Origin: Synergistota bacterium
GTDB taxonomy: Bacteria; Synergistota; GBS-1
Direction: 5' to 3'
Length of the DNA: 64,000 bases
NCBI GenBank assembly: GCA_025060595.1
Contig: JANXBX010000003.1
Location: 90,933 to 154,932 of the forward strand
Shown here one piece after another: positions 1 through 8,523 of the stretch. The notes beneath the pieces were generated by a model. That model was given only the letters and a program-made list of their open reading frames with translations, was not told where the DNA came from and did no database searches. The stretch's first letter is position 1, and each line of letters starts with the position of its first letter. A program made the translations under genes and the position numbers.

Positions 1-225
1 GTTACCCAAGCCAAACTGCGAGAGAACCACTCTAATGTCAGCTACATCAAAATCCTTTTGAAAAGTAACTTGAAAAACGGTTCCTCCTGCGAAATCTATA
101 CCTAAGTTTAAACCTCTTAACCAAAGAGAGAATAAACTTAAAACTATTAACGCACCTGAAATTATAAAAGCAAGTTTTCTACTGCCCATGAAGTTTATAT
201 TTGGAACATCCTTTAAGAAAAACAC
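1..225 (-). CDS. secF: Protein translocase subunit SecF, N-terminal part (3' end outside window)
   Basis: SecF is an RND-type membrane subunit that, with SecD, uses the proton motive force to help preprotein export through SecYEG. The visible 75 residues show a lead-in (FFLKDVPNINF), a first membrane segment at about residues 17-35, then the SecF-typical LGIDFAGGT motif. I start it at GTG 225 because a clear AGGAGG lies about 7 bases upstream. The ATG at 189 has no such site and would cut off the conserved PNINF segment. It begins directly after the secD stop (229), as in the usual secDF pair. The C-terminal membrane bundle lies beyond base 1. Confidence 0.93.
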   Translation of the reverse strand, partial: MFFLKDVPNINFMGSRKLAFIISGALIVLSLFSLWLRGLNLGIDFAGGTVFQVTFQKDFDVADIRVVLSQFGLGN

Positions 226-228
226 TGC

Positions 229-1677
229 CTATCCCTCCTTTGCTTTTGGAACAACAAGCGTCTTTAAAGCTTTAACTTTCATTGAAAGCAGAACATCAAG
301 TATGCTTCTCGTCACAGTGATCGCTGTAAACATACTTATTATTACACCAAGACTTAAGGTAACAGCAAATCCTTTTATAGGCCCACTACCAAAGTAAAAT
401 AGAACTACAGCAGCTATAAGAGTGGTAATATTAGCATCAAATATGGTCCTAAAGGCTTTCCTAAAACCAGCATCTATAGCAGCTCTTACCGTTTTCCCCT
501 CTTTAAGCTCTTCCTTTATCCTTTCGAATATCAAGATATTTCCGTCTACAGCCATACCTATATTAAGAACTATACCAGCTATTCCAGGAAGTGTCAGTGT
601 AGCCCCAAGTCCAGAAAGAGCGGCAAAAACCAAAAGAACATTAACAGCAAGAGCAAAATCTGCAACAAGACCAAGTAAACCATAATAAAGAACCATGAAG
701 ATAAATACTAAAGCAGCTCCAAATAGACCTGCTCTAATACCTCTTCTTATAGAATCCTGACCTAAGGCAGGACCTATGGATCTATTTTCAGCCACATCAA
801 CTTTTACAGGCAAAGCTCCCGCTCTTAGAAGAATCGCAAGCCTTTGAGCTTCATCAAGGGTAAATCTACCGGTTATTTGTGCCTTGCCCTCTGGAATAAC
901 CTCTTGAACGACGGGAGCTGAAATAACATTTCCATCGAGAACGATCGCAAGCTGTCTTCCCACATTTTTTCTCGTTGCCTCTTCGAAAATCTTAGCTCCC
1001 TCGCTATTAAATTCAAGACTAACAGCAGGAGCTCCGAATCTATCAAAGCTTGTTCTTGCATCTCTAAGATAACCACCTGTTAACCAAGTCTTTCCAAGAA
1101 GATATACTCTACCCGTATCCTTCTCAAAGTTAACAGTAAAGCCTGTCTCCTTTTTGGCTTTCTCCTCAAACTCCTTCAAAGCCTCATTATAAAGCTTCAA
1201 TGCCTCTTCATATCTTGATAAGGCGCCTTTATATTCCTCTTCCGAAGAATAATTTCTCCTTTGAGGTTCCAGAGGCTTTTGAGGACCGACATCCTCAACT
1301 TCCCTAAATTCAAGTAAAGCAGTTTTACCAAGAAGCTCTATAGCAGCCTGAGGATCCTTAACACCAGGAAGCTGAACCAATATCCTATCCGGTCCAGCTT
1401 TCTGAATCACAGGTTCAGCAACCCCAAACTGATCTATCCTATTTCTCAAAATTTCTAAAACCCTTGCAACAGAATCCTCGGTCACGGGAGCGTTAGGTGT
1501 AGAAACGCACTGAAGAATTATATGAGAACCTCCCTTAAGGTCTAACCCTAAGTTTATTCGTCCCTCAATTGGAAAAACATAAACAGCAGCAGCTATAATA
1601 ATACTAGCTATCAGAACTAAACGAATGATGTCTCCCCGCTTCAAGCTAAACACCCCCTTAAAGAAGCTTAACCCCAT
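229..1677 (-). CDS. secD: Protein translocase subunit SecD
   Basis: This is the SecD half of the SecDF export motor (482 aa). One N-terminal membrane helix (about residues 15-35) is followed by LGLDLKGG, a large extracytoplasmic domain (about 50-300), then a five-helix membrane bundle containing GMAVDGNILIFERIKEEL, the conserved motif with the proton-pathway aspartate. A charged, Glu/Lys-rich stretch at about residues 130-170 of the periplasmic domain looks like a lineage-specific insert. The start overlaps the end of the upstream HD-domain gene by 20 bases, suggesting translational coupling. secF follows 3 bases after the stop codon. Confidence 0.96.
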   Translation of the reverse strand: MGLSFFKGVFSLKRGDIIRLVLIASIIIAAAVYVFPIEGRINLGLDLKGGSHIILQCVSTPNAPVTEDSVARVLEILRNRIDQFGVAEPVIQKAGPDRILVQLPGVKDPQAAIELLGKTALLEFREVEDVGPQKPLEPQRRNYSSEEEYKGALSRYEEALKLYNEALKEFEEKAKKETGFTVNFEKDTGRVYLLGKTWLTGGYLRDARTSFDRFGAPAVSLEFNSEGAKIFEEATRKNVGRQLAIVLDGNVISAPVVQEVIPEGKAQITGRFTLDEAQRLAILLRAGALPVKVDVAENRSIGPALGQDSIRRGIRAGLFGAALVFIFMVLYYGLLGLVADFALAVNVLLVFAALSGLGATLTLPGIAGIVLNIGMAVDGNILIFERIKEELKEGKTVRAAIDAGFRKAFRTIFDANITTLIAAVVLFYFGSGPIKGFAVTLSLGVIISMFTAITVTRSILDVLLSMKVKALKTLVVPKAKEG

Positions 1678-2326
1678 TTATTACAAGGCCAAACTCACAA
1701 CCTAGTATATGAGCAGCCTTGCGAGATATCAGCATTCGAGTTAAGAATATTTCGAAATACTCCATTACCTGTGAGATCTCAGTATCTATTTCAATTTCTA
1801 AAGTAATCTTTCTACTATCTTTATCAACATTCAGAAAGGATCTTCTCACTGCATAGTTAACCCTATCATGGATATCAAAGCTTATTATGTCGGGATTTCT
1901 AACACGACTGTAATGGACATCAGACTTATCTGCGAGTATCAATGCAGCTGTTATAGGATCCACAGGTATCCCTATCTCTTCCTCATGATTGCTTATAGCA
2001 ACCATGATCTTTCCTATCTCAGATGGATCCATCCCTATCTCCTCAAGAAGTCTAAAAGCTATCAAAGCACCAGCAGGCCCGTGCATTTCTCTCCCACATA
2101 TATTACCTATGTCGTGCAAATACCCAGCTATAGCAGCAAGCTCAGCCATTCTTTCCCCATAGTCAAGCTTAACCAGAATGTTCCTCGCAACCTTAGCGAC
2201 AAACGCCGCATGTCTAAAACCATGTTCAGTATACCCTAAGGCAGAAAGAAAATCATCAGCTGCCTGAATATAAGCTCTGACCTTTGGGTTCTTTTCCAGC
2301 TTAATCAAATCCACCATATCTAACAT
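1658..2326 (-). CDS. HD-domain phosphohydrolase-like protein
   Basis: This 222-aa protein carries an HD metal-dependent phosphohydrolase fold. H...HD is visible as HGFRH (about residue 36) and GYLHDIGN (about 70), followed by HGPAG and SNHEEE, which supply further metal ligands. The C-terminal third is unlike common HD enzymes. I set the start at ATG 2326, because GAGGTG sits 6 bases upstream; a GTG at 2335 lies inside that site. It is placed between yajC and secD and overlaps secD, so it probably belongs to the export operon. The substrate is unknown; nucleotides or phosphomonoesters are typical for the superfamily. Confidence 0.8.
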   Translation of the reverse strand: MLDMVDLIKLEKNPKVRAYIQAADDFLSALGYTEHGFRHAAFVAKVARNILVKLDYGERMAELAAIAGYLHDIGNICGREMHGPAGALIAFRLLEEIGMDPSEIGKIMVAISNHEEEIGIPVDPITAALILADKSDVHYSRVRNPDIISFDIHDRVNYAVRRSFLNVDKDSRKITLEIEIDTEISQVMEYFEIFLTRMLISRKAAHILGCEFGLVINGVKLL

Positions 2327-2403
2327 AAAGGTCACCTCTTCGTATAATCTTAAGACCTTATAATATTGTCTAAAGCTTTAGAAGCTTTAATAGTTCTACC
2401 TAA

Positions 2404-2727
2404 TTACTCCTTGTTCTCTTTAGACTCGCTTGTCTCCTCTACACTCTCCCTTTTAGCAGCTATTGCACTTTTTGTCACACGTATCTTGACCGGCTTGTCC
2501 TCCTCTAACCTATCAATCTCAATTATGAAACTGTCATCCTTTATATCTCGCACAGTACCGTATATGCCACCTACCGTTACTATCTTATCTCCCCTTCTTA
2601 AGCTCTCTATCATCCTCCTATGCCTTTCCCTCTGCTTTCTCTGAGGCCAAATTAAAAGGAAATAAAAAACTACAAATATAAGTATTAGAGGAAGCAAACC
2701 TCCTAAAACACTTGGCTGTTGCTGCAT
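2404..2727 (-). CDS. yajC: Preprotein translocase subunit YajC
   Basis: YajC is a small single-pass membrane protein that associates with SecDF. The 107-aa product has an N-terminal hydrophobic helix (about residues 8-27) ending in WPQRKQRERH, then the typical basic-plus-beta domain with GDKIVTVGGIYGTV, and a charged tail. ATG 2727 is chosen because AAAAGGAGG lies 7-8 bases upstream; further upstream in-frame starts would add unrelated residues ahead of the membrane helix. It follows the HIT gene and precedes the HD-domain gene, secD and secF. Confidence 0.95.
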   Translation of the reverse strand: MQQQPSVLGGLLPLILIFVVFYFLLIWPQRKQRERHRRMIESLRRGDKIVTVGGIYGTVRDIKDDSFIIEIDRLEEDKPVKIRVTKSAIAAKRESVEETSESKENKE

Positions 2728-2783
2728 TCGCAAAACCTCCTTTTCCTCAAAATTTACGCTTTCTATTCTAACACAGCCAACTT

Positions 2784-3269
2784 TCAATCACAAGACGAAA
2801 GAACATCTTTTAGGGTTTTATAAGTATCCCTAACAGCCTGAGGGACTACCTTTGTATCAGCTATAATGGGCATAAAGTTGGTATCTCCATTCCATCTAGG
2901 AACTATATGAAGGTGAACATGATCCTCAAGACCCGCACCTGCTACCTTACCTATGTTAAAGCCAAGATTAAAACCATCAGGCCTCATAGCTTTTTTAAGT
3001 AGAAAAATCGCCTTCTGAGTCAGAAGCATCATCTCTAAAAGCTCATCCTTAGATAGTTTTTCAAGCTCACCGATGTGCCTATAGGGAGCAATCATAAGAT
3101 GTCCTGGGTTGTAAGGATAATTGTTCATTATGATAAAACACGACTTCCCCCTATAAAGTATGAGGTTTTCATCATCCTTATCCTCTCGGGGTAAATCGCA
3201 TAAGAAACACACTGAAGCCTTAGGAGCACGAATATACTCTATCCTCCATGGAGCAAATATAAAGTTCAT
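2784..3269 (-). CDS. HIT family nucleotide hydrolase/phosphorylase
   Basis: This is a histidine-triad protein of 161 aa. The HIT active site is HVHLHIVPRW (about residues 118-127), preceded by GHLMIAPYRH. CFLC near residue 21 could supply half of a zinc site. Its opening, NFIFAPWRIEYI, is characteristic of the Fhit/diadenosine-polyphosphate-type subgroup widespread in bacteria. Family members cleave or phosphorolyse nucleoside polyphosphates such as Ap4A. The ATG overlaps the stop of the upstream amidohydrolase (ATGA), so the two are probably translated together. The exact nucleotide substrate cannot be read from sequence. Confidence 0.9.
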   Translation of the reverse strand: MNFIFAPWRIEYIRAPKASVCFLCDLPREDKDDENLILYRGKSCFIIMNNYPYNPGHLMIAPYRHIGELEKLSKDELLEMMLLTQKAIFLLKKAMRPDGFNLGFNIGKVAGAGLEDHVHLHIVPRWNGDTNFMPIIADTKVVPQAVRDTYKTLKDVLSSCD

Positions 3270-4459
3270 AATTTCCCTCTCCTCAGAAACTCATAAGCTA
3301 TGTTTGCCATGAGCTCTACACCTTTTGGAAGAGCATCATCATCCACATCAAAGTAAGGATTATGATGGGGTTTGTCAGTACCTTTCTCCTTATTGCCGGT
3401 GCCAAGCAAAAAGAAAGTACCTGGAACCCTTTCTAAATAAAGGGAAAAATCCTCTCCACCCATATTTATATCCGCTTCTATTACACTCTCCTCTCCATAG
3501 AGCCTTTTAGCTATATTCGAAGCAAACTCTGTAAATTTAGAATCATTGATTAAAGCTGGCGTAGAATAATAGTCTACAAACTCTATCGAGCCCCTCATAG
3601 CCTTAGCCACACTATTCGCGATCTCCTCAACTCTTGAAACAACCTTTTCCCTCGTTTTAGGTGAGAAAGTCCTTATCGTTCCTACCATCTTAACCTCTTC
3701 AGGAATTATATTAAACGCCGTTCCGCCCTCTATTTTACATATAGATACAACAGCCGGCTCTATCGGATCTACTTCCCTCGAAACCACAGTCTGAAGAGCA
3801 AGGATAATAGCAGAAGATATAACTATAGGATCAACAGCAAACTGAGGAGCAGCTCCATGTCCACCTTTACCCTTAACATTTATCTCTATTCTATCTACAG
3901 CGGCAAAAAACGGCCCTTTTCTGAAACCTAAAGTTCCAGATGGATAGTAAGCCCATACATGAAGCCCAGTTACAGCATCAACATCTTCCATCCCACCAAC
4001 CTTTATTATTTCTTTAGCACCTGCAGCGCTTTCCTCTGCTGGTTGAAAAATCAGTCTAACGCTCCCAGGAAGCTCCTCCTTAATTTGGGATAAAACCTTA
4101 GCTGTAGCTAAAAGAATCGCTATATGAGCATCATGCCCACAAGCGTGCATAACACCCTCATTCTTAGAACAATACGGTAGAGATCTATTTTCCTCCCTCA
4201 TTCTTAAGGCATCTATATCAGCTCTTAAAGCTATCATGGGCTTTAAAGCCTTCCCTCTTATGGTAGCTATAACACCGGATTCTTTACCTCCGCAACCCAC
4301 CTTAATATCATCAATTCCATATTCTCTTAACTTGCTGACTATAAATTTAGTAGTCTCATACTCTTCAAAAGAAGGTTCAGGATAAGCGTGAAGATAATGC
4401 CTCATTTCAACAAGCTCACTTTTTACTTCTTCCACCAACCTTTTAATCTTGTCTTGCAT
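3266..4459 (-). CDS. M20 family amidohydrolase (N-acyl-L-amino acid amidohydrolase / hippurate hydrolase-like)
   Basis: This is a 397-aa zinc-dependent M20D amidohydrolase. Visible hallmarks are the metal-site motif HACGHDAHIA, the acid pair QPAEESAAGAKE, GLHVW, and the late MGGEDFS motif. The dimerisation domain sits in the middle (about residues 180-300). Enzymes of this group remove acyl groups from amino acids or release amino acids from aromatic conjugates and peptides, which suits an amino-acid-using organism. The start at ATG 4459 has GGAAGGGGGTG 7-8 bases upstream. An extended -10 (TGC-TATAAT, minus strand, 4491-4499) lies just before it. It heads the HIT-yajC-HD-secDF gene string. 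Confidence 0.93.
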   Translation of the reverse strand: MQDKIKRLVEEVKSELVEMRHYLHAYPEPSFEEYETTKFIVSKLREYGIDDIKVGCGGKESGVIATIRGKALKPMIALRADIDALRMREENRSLPYCSKNEGVMHACGHDAHIAILLATAKVLSQIKEELPGSVRLIFQPAEESAAGAKEIIKVGGMEDVDAVTGLHVWAYYPSGTLGFRKGPFFAAVDRIEINVKGKGGHGAAPQFAVDPIVISSAIILALQTVVSREVDPIEPAVVSICKIEGGTAFNIIPEEVKMVGTIRTFSPKTREKVVSRVEEIANSVAKAMRGSIEFVDYYSTPALINDSKFTEFASNIAKRLYGEESVIEADINMGGEDFSLYLERVPGTFFLLGTGNKEKGTDKPHHNPYFDVDDDALPKGVELMANIAYEFLRRGKL

Positions 4460-4490
4460 AAAGAGCACCCCCTTCCTTTCACCCTTAAAA

Positions 4491-4499
4491 ATTATAGCA
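4491..4499 (-). promoter_or_regulatory. Extended -10 promoter element for the M20/yajC/secDF gene string
   Basis: The minus strand reads TGCTATAAT, an extended -10 with a perfect TATAAT, about 32-40 bases before the M20 start codon. No convincing -35 hexamer is present at the usual distance, which extended -10 promoters often lack. Confidence 0.5.
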
Positions 4500-4553
4500 T
4501 ATTGCAAAAGGAAAAATTTTATTGTAAGCTTATTAAGCTGGAGGTGGATAAAG

Positions 4554-5666
4554 TTGAAGAAAGTTCTCCTACTTGGATGCGGATTAGTAGGTAAAACAAT
4601 AGCTTCAGAGTTATCGAAAGACTTTGACGTAACTGTCTTAGATTTAAATGAAGAAAACCTAAATAAGCTAAATGAAAGAATTAAGAAAGTGAAAGGATCT
4701 GCAGTTGATGAAGAATTACTAAAGAATCTTACAAAAAACGTAGATTTGGTTTGCGGAGCTCTTCCAGGAAAAATAGGCTACAAAGTGGCACAAACAATAA
4801 TTAACCTGGGGAAAAACTACTGCGATGTATCTTTCATGCCGGAAAACTTCCTTGAACTCGAGAGACTAACTCAAGAAAGAAAGGTTACAGCAGTTTTCGA
4901 CATGGGGGTTGCTCCTGGTCTATCGAATTTGTTAGTTGGGCGAGGAGCATCCTTATTAGATGAGGTAAATTATGCTAAGATATATGTAGGAGGGTTGCCA
5001 GAAAAACCAGAACCTCCGTTCTCTTATAAAGCGGTGTTTTCCCCTTATGACGTCTTAGAGGAATATACAAGGCCTGCAAGAATAATAGTGGATGGCAAAG
5101 AAAGTGTGGTTGAAGCATTAACTGGATTAGAAGAGATATGCTTTCCAGGATTTGGAAAGTTAGAGGCCTTTTATACAGACGGGCTAAGATCTCTCTTATA
5201 CACAATAAAAGCCAAAAACATGGAAGAAAAGACCTTAAGATATCCAGGGCATGCCAATATAATAAAGGCTTTAAAGCAGATGAAAATGCTAAACGAAGAG
5301 CATATTAATTTGACAGCAAAACTTCTTTTTCCTCTATGGCAGTTAGAACCTGAAAAGGGAGATAGAGATATAACTATAATGATCGTAGAGGTAAGTGGAA
5401 GAAAAAACGGAGATAAATTAACACTTAGGTGGGAATTGTTTGATAGATTCGACGAGGAAAGTTGGACCCACTCTATGGCAAGAGTTACCGCTTTTCCTTG
5501 CGTAATAGTCTCAAAGCTCATATTACAAGAAAAAATTACAGAAAAAGGCATTATAACACCAGAGAAGCTCGGTATGAATGAAGAGTTTTATAGATATATA
5601 ACCGAGGAGCTTAGAAAAAAGGGTATAAAGATAAAAGAAAAGATAATTATAGAGAAGGGAGACTAA
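4554..5666 (+). CDS. Saccharopine dehydrogenase family oxidoreductase (lysine dehydrogenase-like)
   Basis: This 370-aa protein has an N-terminal Rossmann fold (KKVLLLGCGLVG, about residues 2-13) for NAD(P) binding, then MPENF and DMGVAPGLSN, typical of the saccharopine dehydrogenase/L-lysine 6-dehydrogenase family. The C-terminal domain (about 125-350) is also of that family. It starts at TTG 4554, since GGAGGTG lies 7 bases upstream; earlier in-frame starts have no site and add residues unlike the family. The likely role is oxidation or reduction at an amino-acid carbon-nitrogen bond. Lysine catabolism is plausible but unproven. It converges on fchA, and the two stop codons overlap. Confidence 0.8.
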   Translation: MKKVLLLGCGLVGKTIASELSKDFDVTVLDLNEENLNKLNERIKKVKGSAVDEELLKNLTKNVDLVCGALPGKIGYKVAQTIINLGKNYCDVSFMPENFLELERLTQERKVTAVFDMGVAPGLSNLLVGRGASLLDEVNYAKIYVGGLPEKPEPPFSYKAVFSPYDVLEEYTRPARIIVDGKESVVEALTGLEEICFPGFGKLEAFYTDGLRSLLYTIKAKNMEEKTLRYPGHANIIKALKQMKMLNEEHINLTAKLLFPLWQLEPEKGDRDITIMIVEVSGRKNGDKLTLRWELFDRFDEESWTHSMARVTAFPCVIVSKLILQEKITEKGIITPEKLGMNEEFYRYITEELRKKGIKIKEKIIIEKGD

Positions 5667-5684
5667 ACATTTAGTCTCCCTTCT
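5653..5684. terminator. Bidirectional palindromic terminator covering both convergent stop codons
   Basis: A perfect 15-bp stem (arms 5653-5667 and 5670-5684, loop CA) contains the TAA of the lysine-dehydrogenase-like gene (5664-5666) and the TAG of fchA (5663-5665, minus strand). U-rich tracts on either side are short, so termination strength is uncertain. Confidence 0.7.
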
Positions 5685-6283
5685 ACTATTTCCATTACCT
5701 CACTATAGATAGATTTACCCACTTTTAAGAGGGCTTGAGCTTTTTCTTTAGAAGATCTCCTAAACTCATTATCTTTCATAGAAAGGCAATTTATAAGAAC
5801 ATTGAAATATGCTGATTCCATCCCTGCATAAGCTGATATAGCTGCAACAGCAACATCGCTCATTGCATTTTTATTTCCCTTATCTAAAAGCTCTTTAGAA
5901 AGCTTTAAAACCTCGAAGGAAAGCTCCATAACAGAAAGGGGAAGCAAAGTAGCCTTCTTAAGTGCTTCTTCAAGTGCCATTTGTCTTTCCTCACTATCCT
6001 TTGGAAGCTTAAGAGCGCTCATAAAAGAGTTAAAGGCTTCCGCATCTTCATCAACCTTTTGGAGGAGATTTCCCATCAAGCTCTCAGATATATTAAGTAA
6101 TCTCTTTATGTCATCTTCAAAGGGCTCATAACCCTTCCTCCCTAAAGTAAGATTAGAAACCATAGAGATTAAAGCAGCACCTAAAGCCCCCATTAATGCA
6201 GCAACGCTTCCTCCTCCGGGCACCGGAGAGGAAGAGGAAAGCTCCTTCAAAAATCCCTCAAGAGTACTCTCTTTTAGCTTCAT
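5663..6283 (-). CDS. fchA: Methenyltetrahydrofolate cyclohydrolase / formiminotetrahydrofolate cyclodeaminase
   Basis: This 206-aa protein is a stand-alone FTCD C-terminal-type cyclodeaminase. The N-terminal PVPGGGSVAALMGALGAALISM region forms the folate-binding helical bundle. It releases ammonia from 5-formimino-THF to give 5,10-methenyl-THF, finishing the histidine-derived one-carbon transfer begun by the adjacent glutamate formimidoyltransferase. The start codon overlaps the end of hutI by 26 bases, arguing for coupled translation. It is the last gene of the livG-to-fchA transcription unit. Stand-alone homologues called FchA can also serve in one-carbon metabolism as cyclohydrolases; both activities are possible. 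Confidence 0.92.
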   Translation of the reverse strand: MKLKESTLEGFLKELSSSSPVPGGGSVAALMGALGAALISMVSNLTLGRKGYEPFEDDIKRLLNISESLMGNLLQKVDEDAEAFNSFMSALKLPKDSEERQMALEEALKKATLLPLSVMELSFEVLKLSKELLDKGNKNAMSDVAVAAISAYAGMESAYFNVLINCLSMKDNEFRRSSKEKAQALLKVGKSIYSEVMEIVEGRLNV

Positions 6284-7523
6284 AAACGATCCTCCCTTTC
6301 TTTATAACAGTCTTAACGTGACTTCTACCTATCTCGTAGAAAAGAAAAGCATATTTAGGAACGTCCATAATAGTTATGTCAGCTTGCTTTCCTATATCGA
6401 TACTTCCAACCTTATCCCCAATGTCAACAGAGTAAGCAGAATTCAAAGTAGAAGCAACTATAGCCTCTTCAGGAAGCATTCCCATAGCTAGAACCGCTAA
6501 TTGCAGCACCATCTCCATAGAACTACAATAGCAGCTGCCAGGGTTAAAATCCGTTCCCAAAGCCACAGGAACACCAGCTGAAATAAACTTTCTAGCTGGA
6601 GCATAAGGTTTTCTTAGAGAAAAAGAGGTACCAGGCAATAAAACAGCAAAGACACCTTTTTCTGCCATCATTTCTATTCCTCTATCGCTCACCTTTATTA
6701 GATGTTCTGCGCTCTTGGCCCCCAGGTTAGCTGCAAGTTCAGCTCCCCCAACTGGAGCTATTTCATCAGCATGAATCCTTAACTTTAAACCTAACTCTTT
6801 AGCTTTAGTTAAGATTTCCTCGGTTTCTTCAATTGAAAATACCCCTTCATCACAGAAGACATCACAATAAACCGCTAATCCTCTGCTTACAACCTCAGGT
6901 AAAGCAACATTTTTAAGAAGCTCGATATATCCCTTTCGGTCATTCTTATACTCCTTAGGAATAGCATGAGCTCCAAGAAAAGTTGGAATAACCTCAAGCG
7001 GTCCTAAAAGATTTATATCCCTTAAAACCTCAAGTTGCTTAATCTCGTCCTCAAGGTTTAAACCATATCCGCTTTTTGCCTCAGCAGTAGTTATGCCTGA
7101 AGAAAGAAGCTTAAAAGCATTAGCTATTGTGGTCTTGAAAAGCTCTTCCTTGCTTGCACTTCTTACCTTTTCGACAGTATTTAGTATTCCACCACCTGCT
7201 TTGAGTATTTCTATATATTCTACTCCCTTAAGCCGCATAAGAAACTCATCTTCTCTAGTTCCAATAAAAGGAAGATGAGTGTGAGCATCAACAAATCCTG
7301 GCAAAACTATACATCCACTAGCATCTATCTTATTAGAAGCATCAACATATTTTTCAAAAAGATCCTCAGACTTACCTACATCTATTATTCGACCATCACA
7401 AATAGCTATAGCAGCACTTTCAATCACTCCTAGATCAAGCATCTCCTCTCCTATCTTTGGTCCTTTTTTATCATCCTTAACCCTAATAAGCTGAGATATG
7501 TTATAGATGAGAATATCGACCAT
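6258..7523 (-). CDS. hutI: Imidazolonepropionase
   Basis: HutI hydrolyses 4-imidazolone-5-propionate to N-formimino-L-glutamate, the third step of histidine breakdown. The 421-aa sequence is a metal-dependent amidohydrolase: VDAHTHLPFIGTREDEF (metal His pair, about residues 78-94), HADEI (second metal His), SAEHL, and the late GTDFNPGS aspartate motif. The SD for ATG 7523 is GGAGG just upstream, inside the 3-base gap after ftcD. It lies between ftcD and fchA, in pathway order with the rest of the hut genes. Confidence 0.97.
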   Translation of the reverse strand: MVDILIYNISQLIRVKDDKKGPKIGEEMLDLGVIESAAIAICDGRIIDVGKSEDLFEKYVDASNKIDASGCIVLPGFVDAHTHLPFIGTREDEFLMRLKGVEYIEILKAGGGILNTVEKVRSASKEELFKTTIANAFKLLSSGITTAEAKSGYGLNLEDEIKQLEVLRDINLLGPLEVIPTFLGAHAIPKEYKNDRKGYIELLKNVALPEVVSRGLAVYCDVFCDEGVFSIEETEEILTKAKELGLKLRIHADEIAPVGGAELAANLGAKSAEHLIKVSDRGIEMMAEKGVFAVLLPGTSFSLRKPYAPARKFISAGVPVALGTDFNPGSCYCSSMEMVLQLAVLAMGMLPEEAIVASTLNSAYSVDIGDKVGSIDIGKQADITIMDVPKYAFLFYEIGRSHVKTVIKKGRIVYEAKREYS

Positions 7524-7526
7524 TTC

Positions 7527-8438
7527 CTATTCCTCCAGTTCGAGTAAGCGCATCTCTATAACCTGCTTCATTGGATCAAAATTGTGTAATTTAAGATAGT
7601 AAGAAATAGAATCAAACAAAGCCTCAGCGGGAAGAAGACCTATTATTTCACTCTCAACTACCGGTACTCCCCACCTTTCTGCCTCTATCTTAACAAGCTC
7701 ATAAACTCTGTAAACCGCATTTTTGGTATAATCAGTTAAATTCATTGAGACTTGGACCAATCCTTTTTCTTTCAATTCAACTCCTATAGCTTTAACAAAG
7801 CCTAATCCACCGCTTGAAGCTCTAACAAACTGAGCTATTTTTTTAGCTATGTTTATGTCGTTAGTTCCAAGATTAACGTTAAAGGCTATAAGAGGCTTTC
7901 TTGCTCCAACAACCGTTGCCCCCGCTGTTGGATGAAGCTTAGGTAAACCATAATCAGGATGACGCTCAGGTTTGGAAATTTCCTCCTTTAGCCCCTCATA
8001 CTCTCCTTTTCTTATAACCTCAAGCCTCTTTCTCTCAGGCCTTAAAGCAGCCTCCTCATAGAGGTAAACCGGGATACCAAGTTCATCAGCTATCTTCTTA
8101 CCAAGCTTTCTTGCAAGCTCGATACACTCCTCCATTGTTATCCCTTTTAAGGGAACAAACGGAATAACATCCGTTGCACCTATTCTCGGATGCCCCCCTT
8201 TATGCTCCTCCATGTTTATCAGCTCTGATGCAATCTTAACGGACTCAAACACGGCATTAAACATAGCCTCAGGATCTCCGATAGCAGTTACAACCATTCT
8301 GTTATGATCTCTATCAGAAGAGACATCCAAAAGCCAAACCTTTTCTTTTCCCCTAAAGCAATCCGCTATCTTATTTATCACATCTGCTCTCCTTCCCTCA
8401 CTATAGTTTGGGACACACTCAACAAGCTTCCTGGACAT
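7527..8438 (-). CDS. ftcD: Glutamate formimidoyltransferase
   Basis: This enzyme moves the formimino group from N-formiminoglutamate to tetrahydrofolate, giving glutamate and 5-formimino-THF. The 303 aa match the transferase half of FTCD: ECVPNYSEGR at the start, HNRMVVT, GGHPRIGATDVIPFVPL, and PTAGATVVGAR. The cyclodeaminase half is encoded separately (fchA), two genes downstream. GGGAGGT lies 8 bases before ATG 8438, immediately after a hairpin in the 85-base gap from hutU. Confidence 0.96.
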   Translation of the reverse strand: MSRKLVECVPNYSEGRRADVINKIADCFRGKEKVWLLDVSSDRDHNRMVVTAIGDPEAMFNAVFESVKIASELINMEEHKGGHPRIGATDVIPFVPLKGITMEECIELARKLGKKIADELGIPVYLYEEAALRPERKRLEVIRKGEYEGLKEEISKPERHPDYGLPKLHPTAGATVVGARKPLIAFNVNLGTNDINIAKKIAQFVRASSGGLGFVKAIGVELKEKGLVQVSMNLTDYTKNAVYRVYELVKIEAERWGVPVVESEIIGLLPAEALFDSISYYLKLHNFDPMKQVIEMRLLELEE

Positions 8439-8461
8439 CGAAGACTACCTCCCTAAAAATT

Positions 8462-8496
8462 AGGTGGGACCCTTCTCGCTAAGAAGAGTCCCACCT
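8462..8496 (-). terminator. Intra-operon hairpin between hutU and ftcD (attenuator or processing site)
   Basis: AGGTGGGAC (8462-8470) pairs with GTCCCACCT (8488-8496). The stem continues inward for five more pairs after one mismatch. On the minus strand it is followed by AATTTTTA and then the ftcD ribosome binding site. It looks like a partial terminator, or a hairpin that protects the hutU mRNA end, and would lower expression of ftcD-hutI-fchA relative to the upstream genes. Confidence 0.6.
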
Positions 8497-8523
8497 TAAG
8501 ATTACTACTTAAAGTCCAATAAT

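Noticed and set aside
187-189. ATG as the secF start
   Set aside because: No ribosome binding site; the GTG at 225 has AGGAGG at good spacing and keeps the conserved N-terminal segment.
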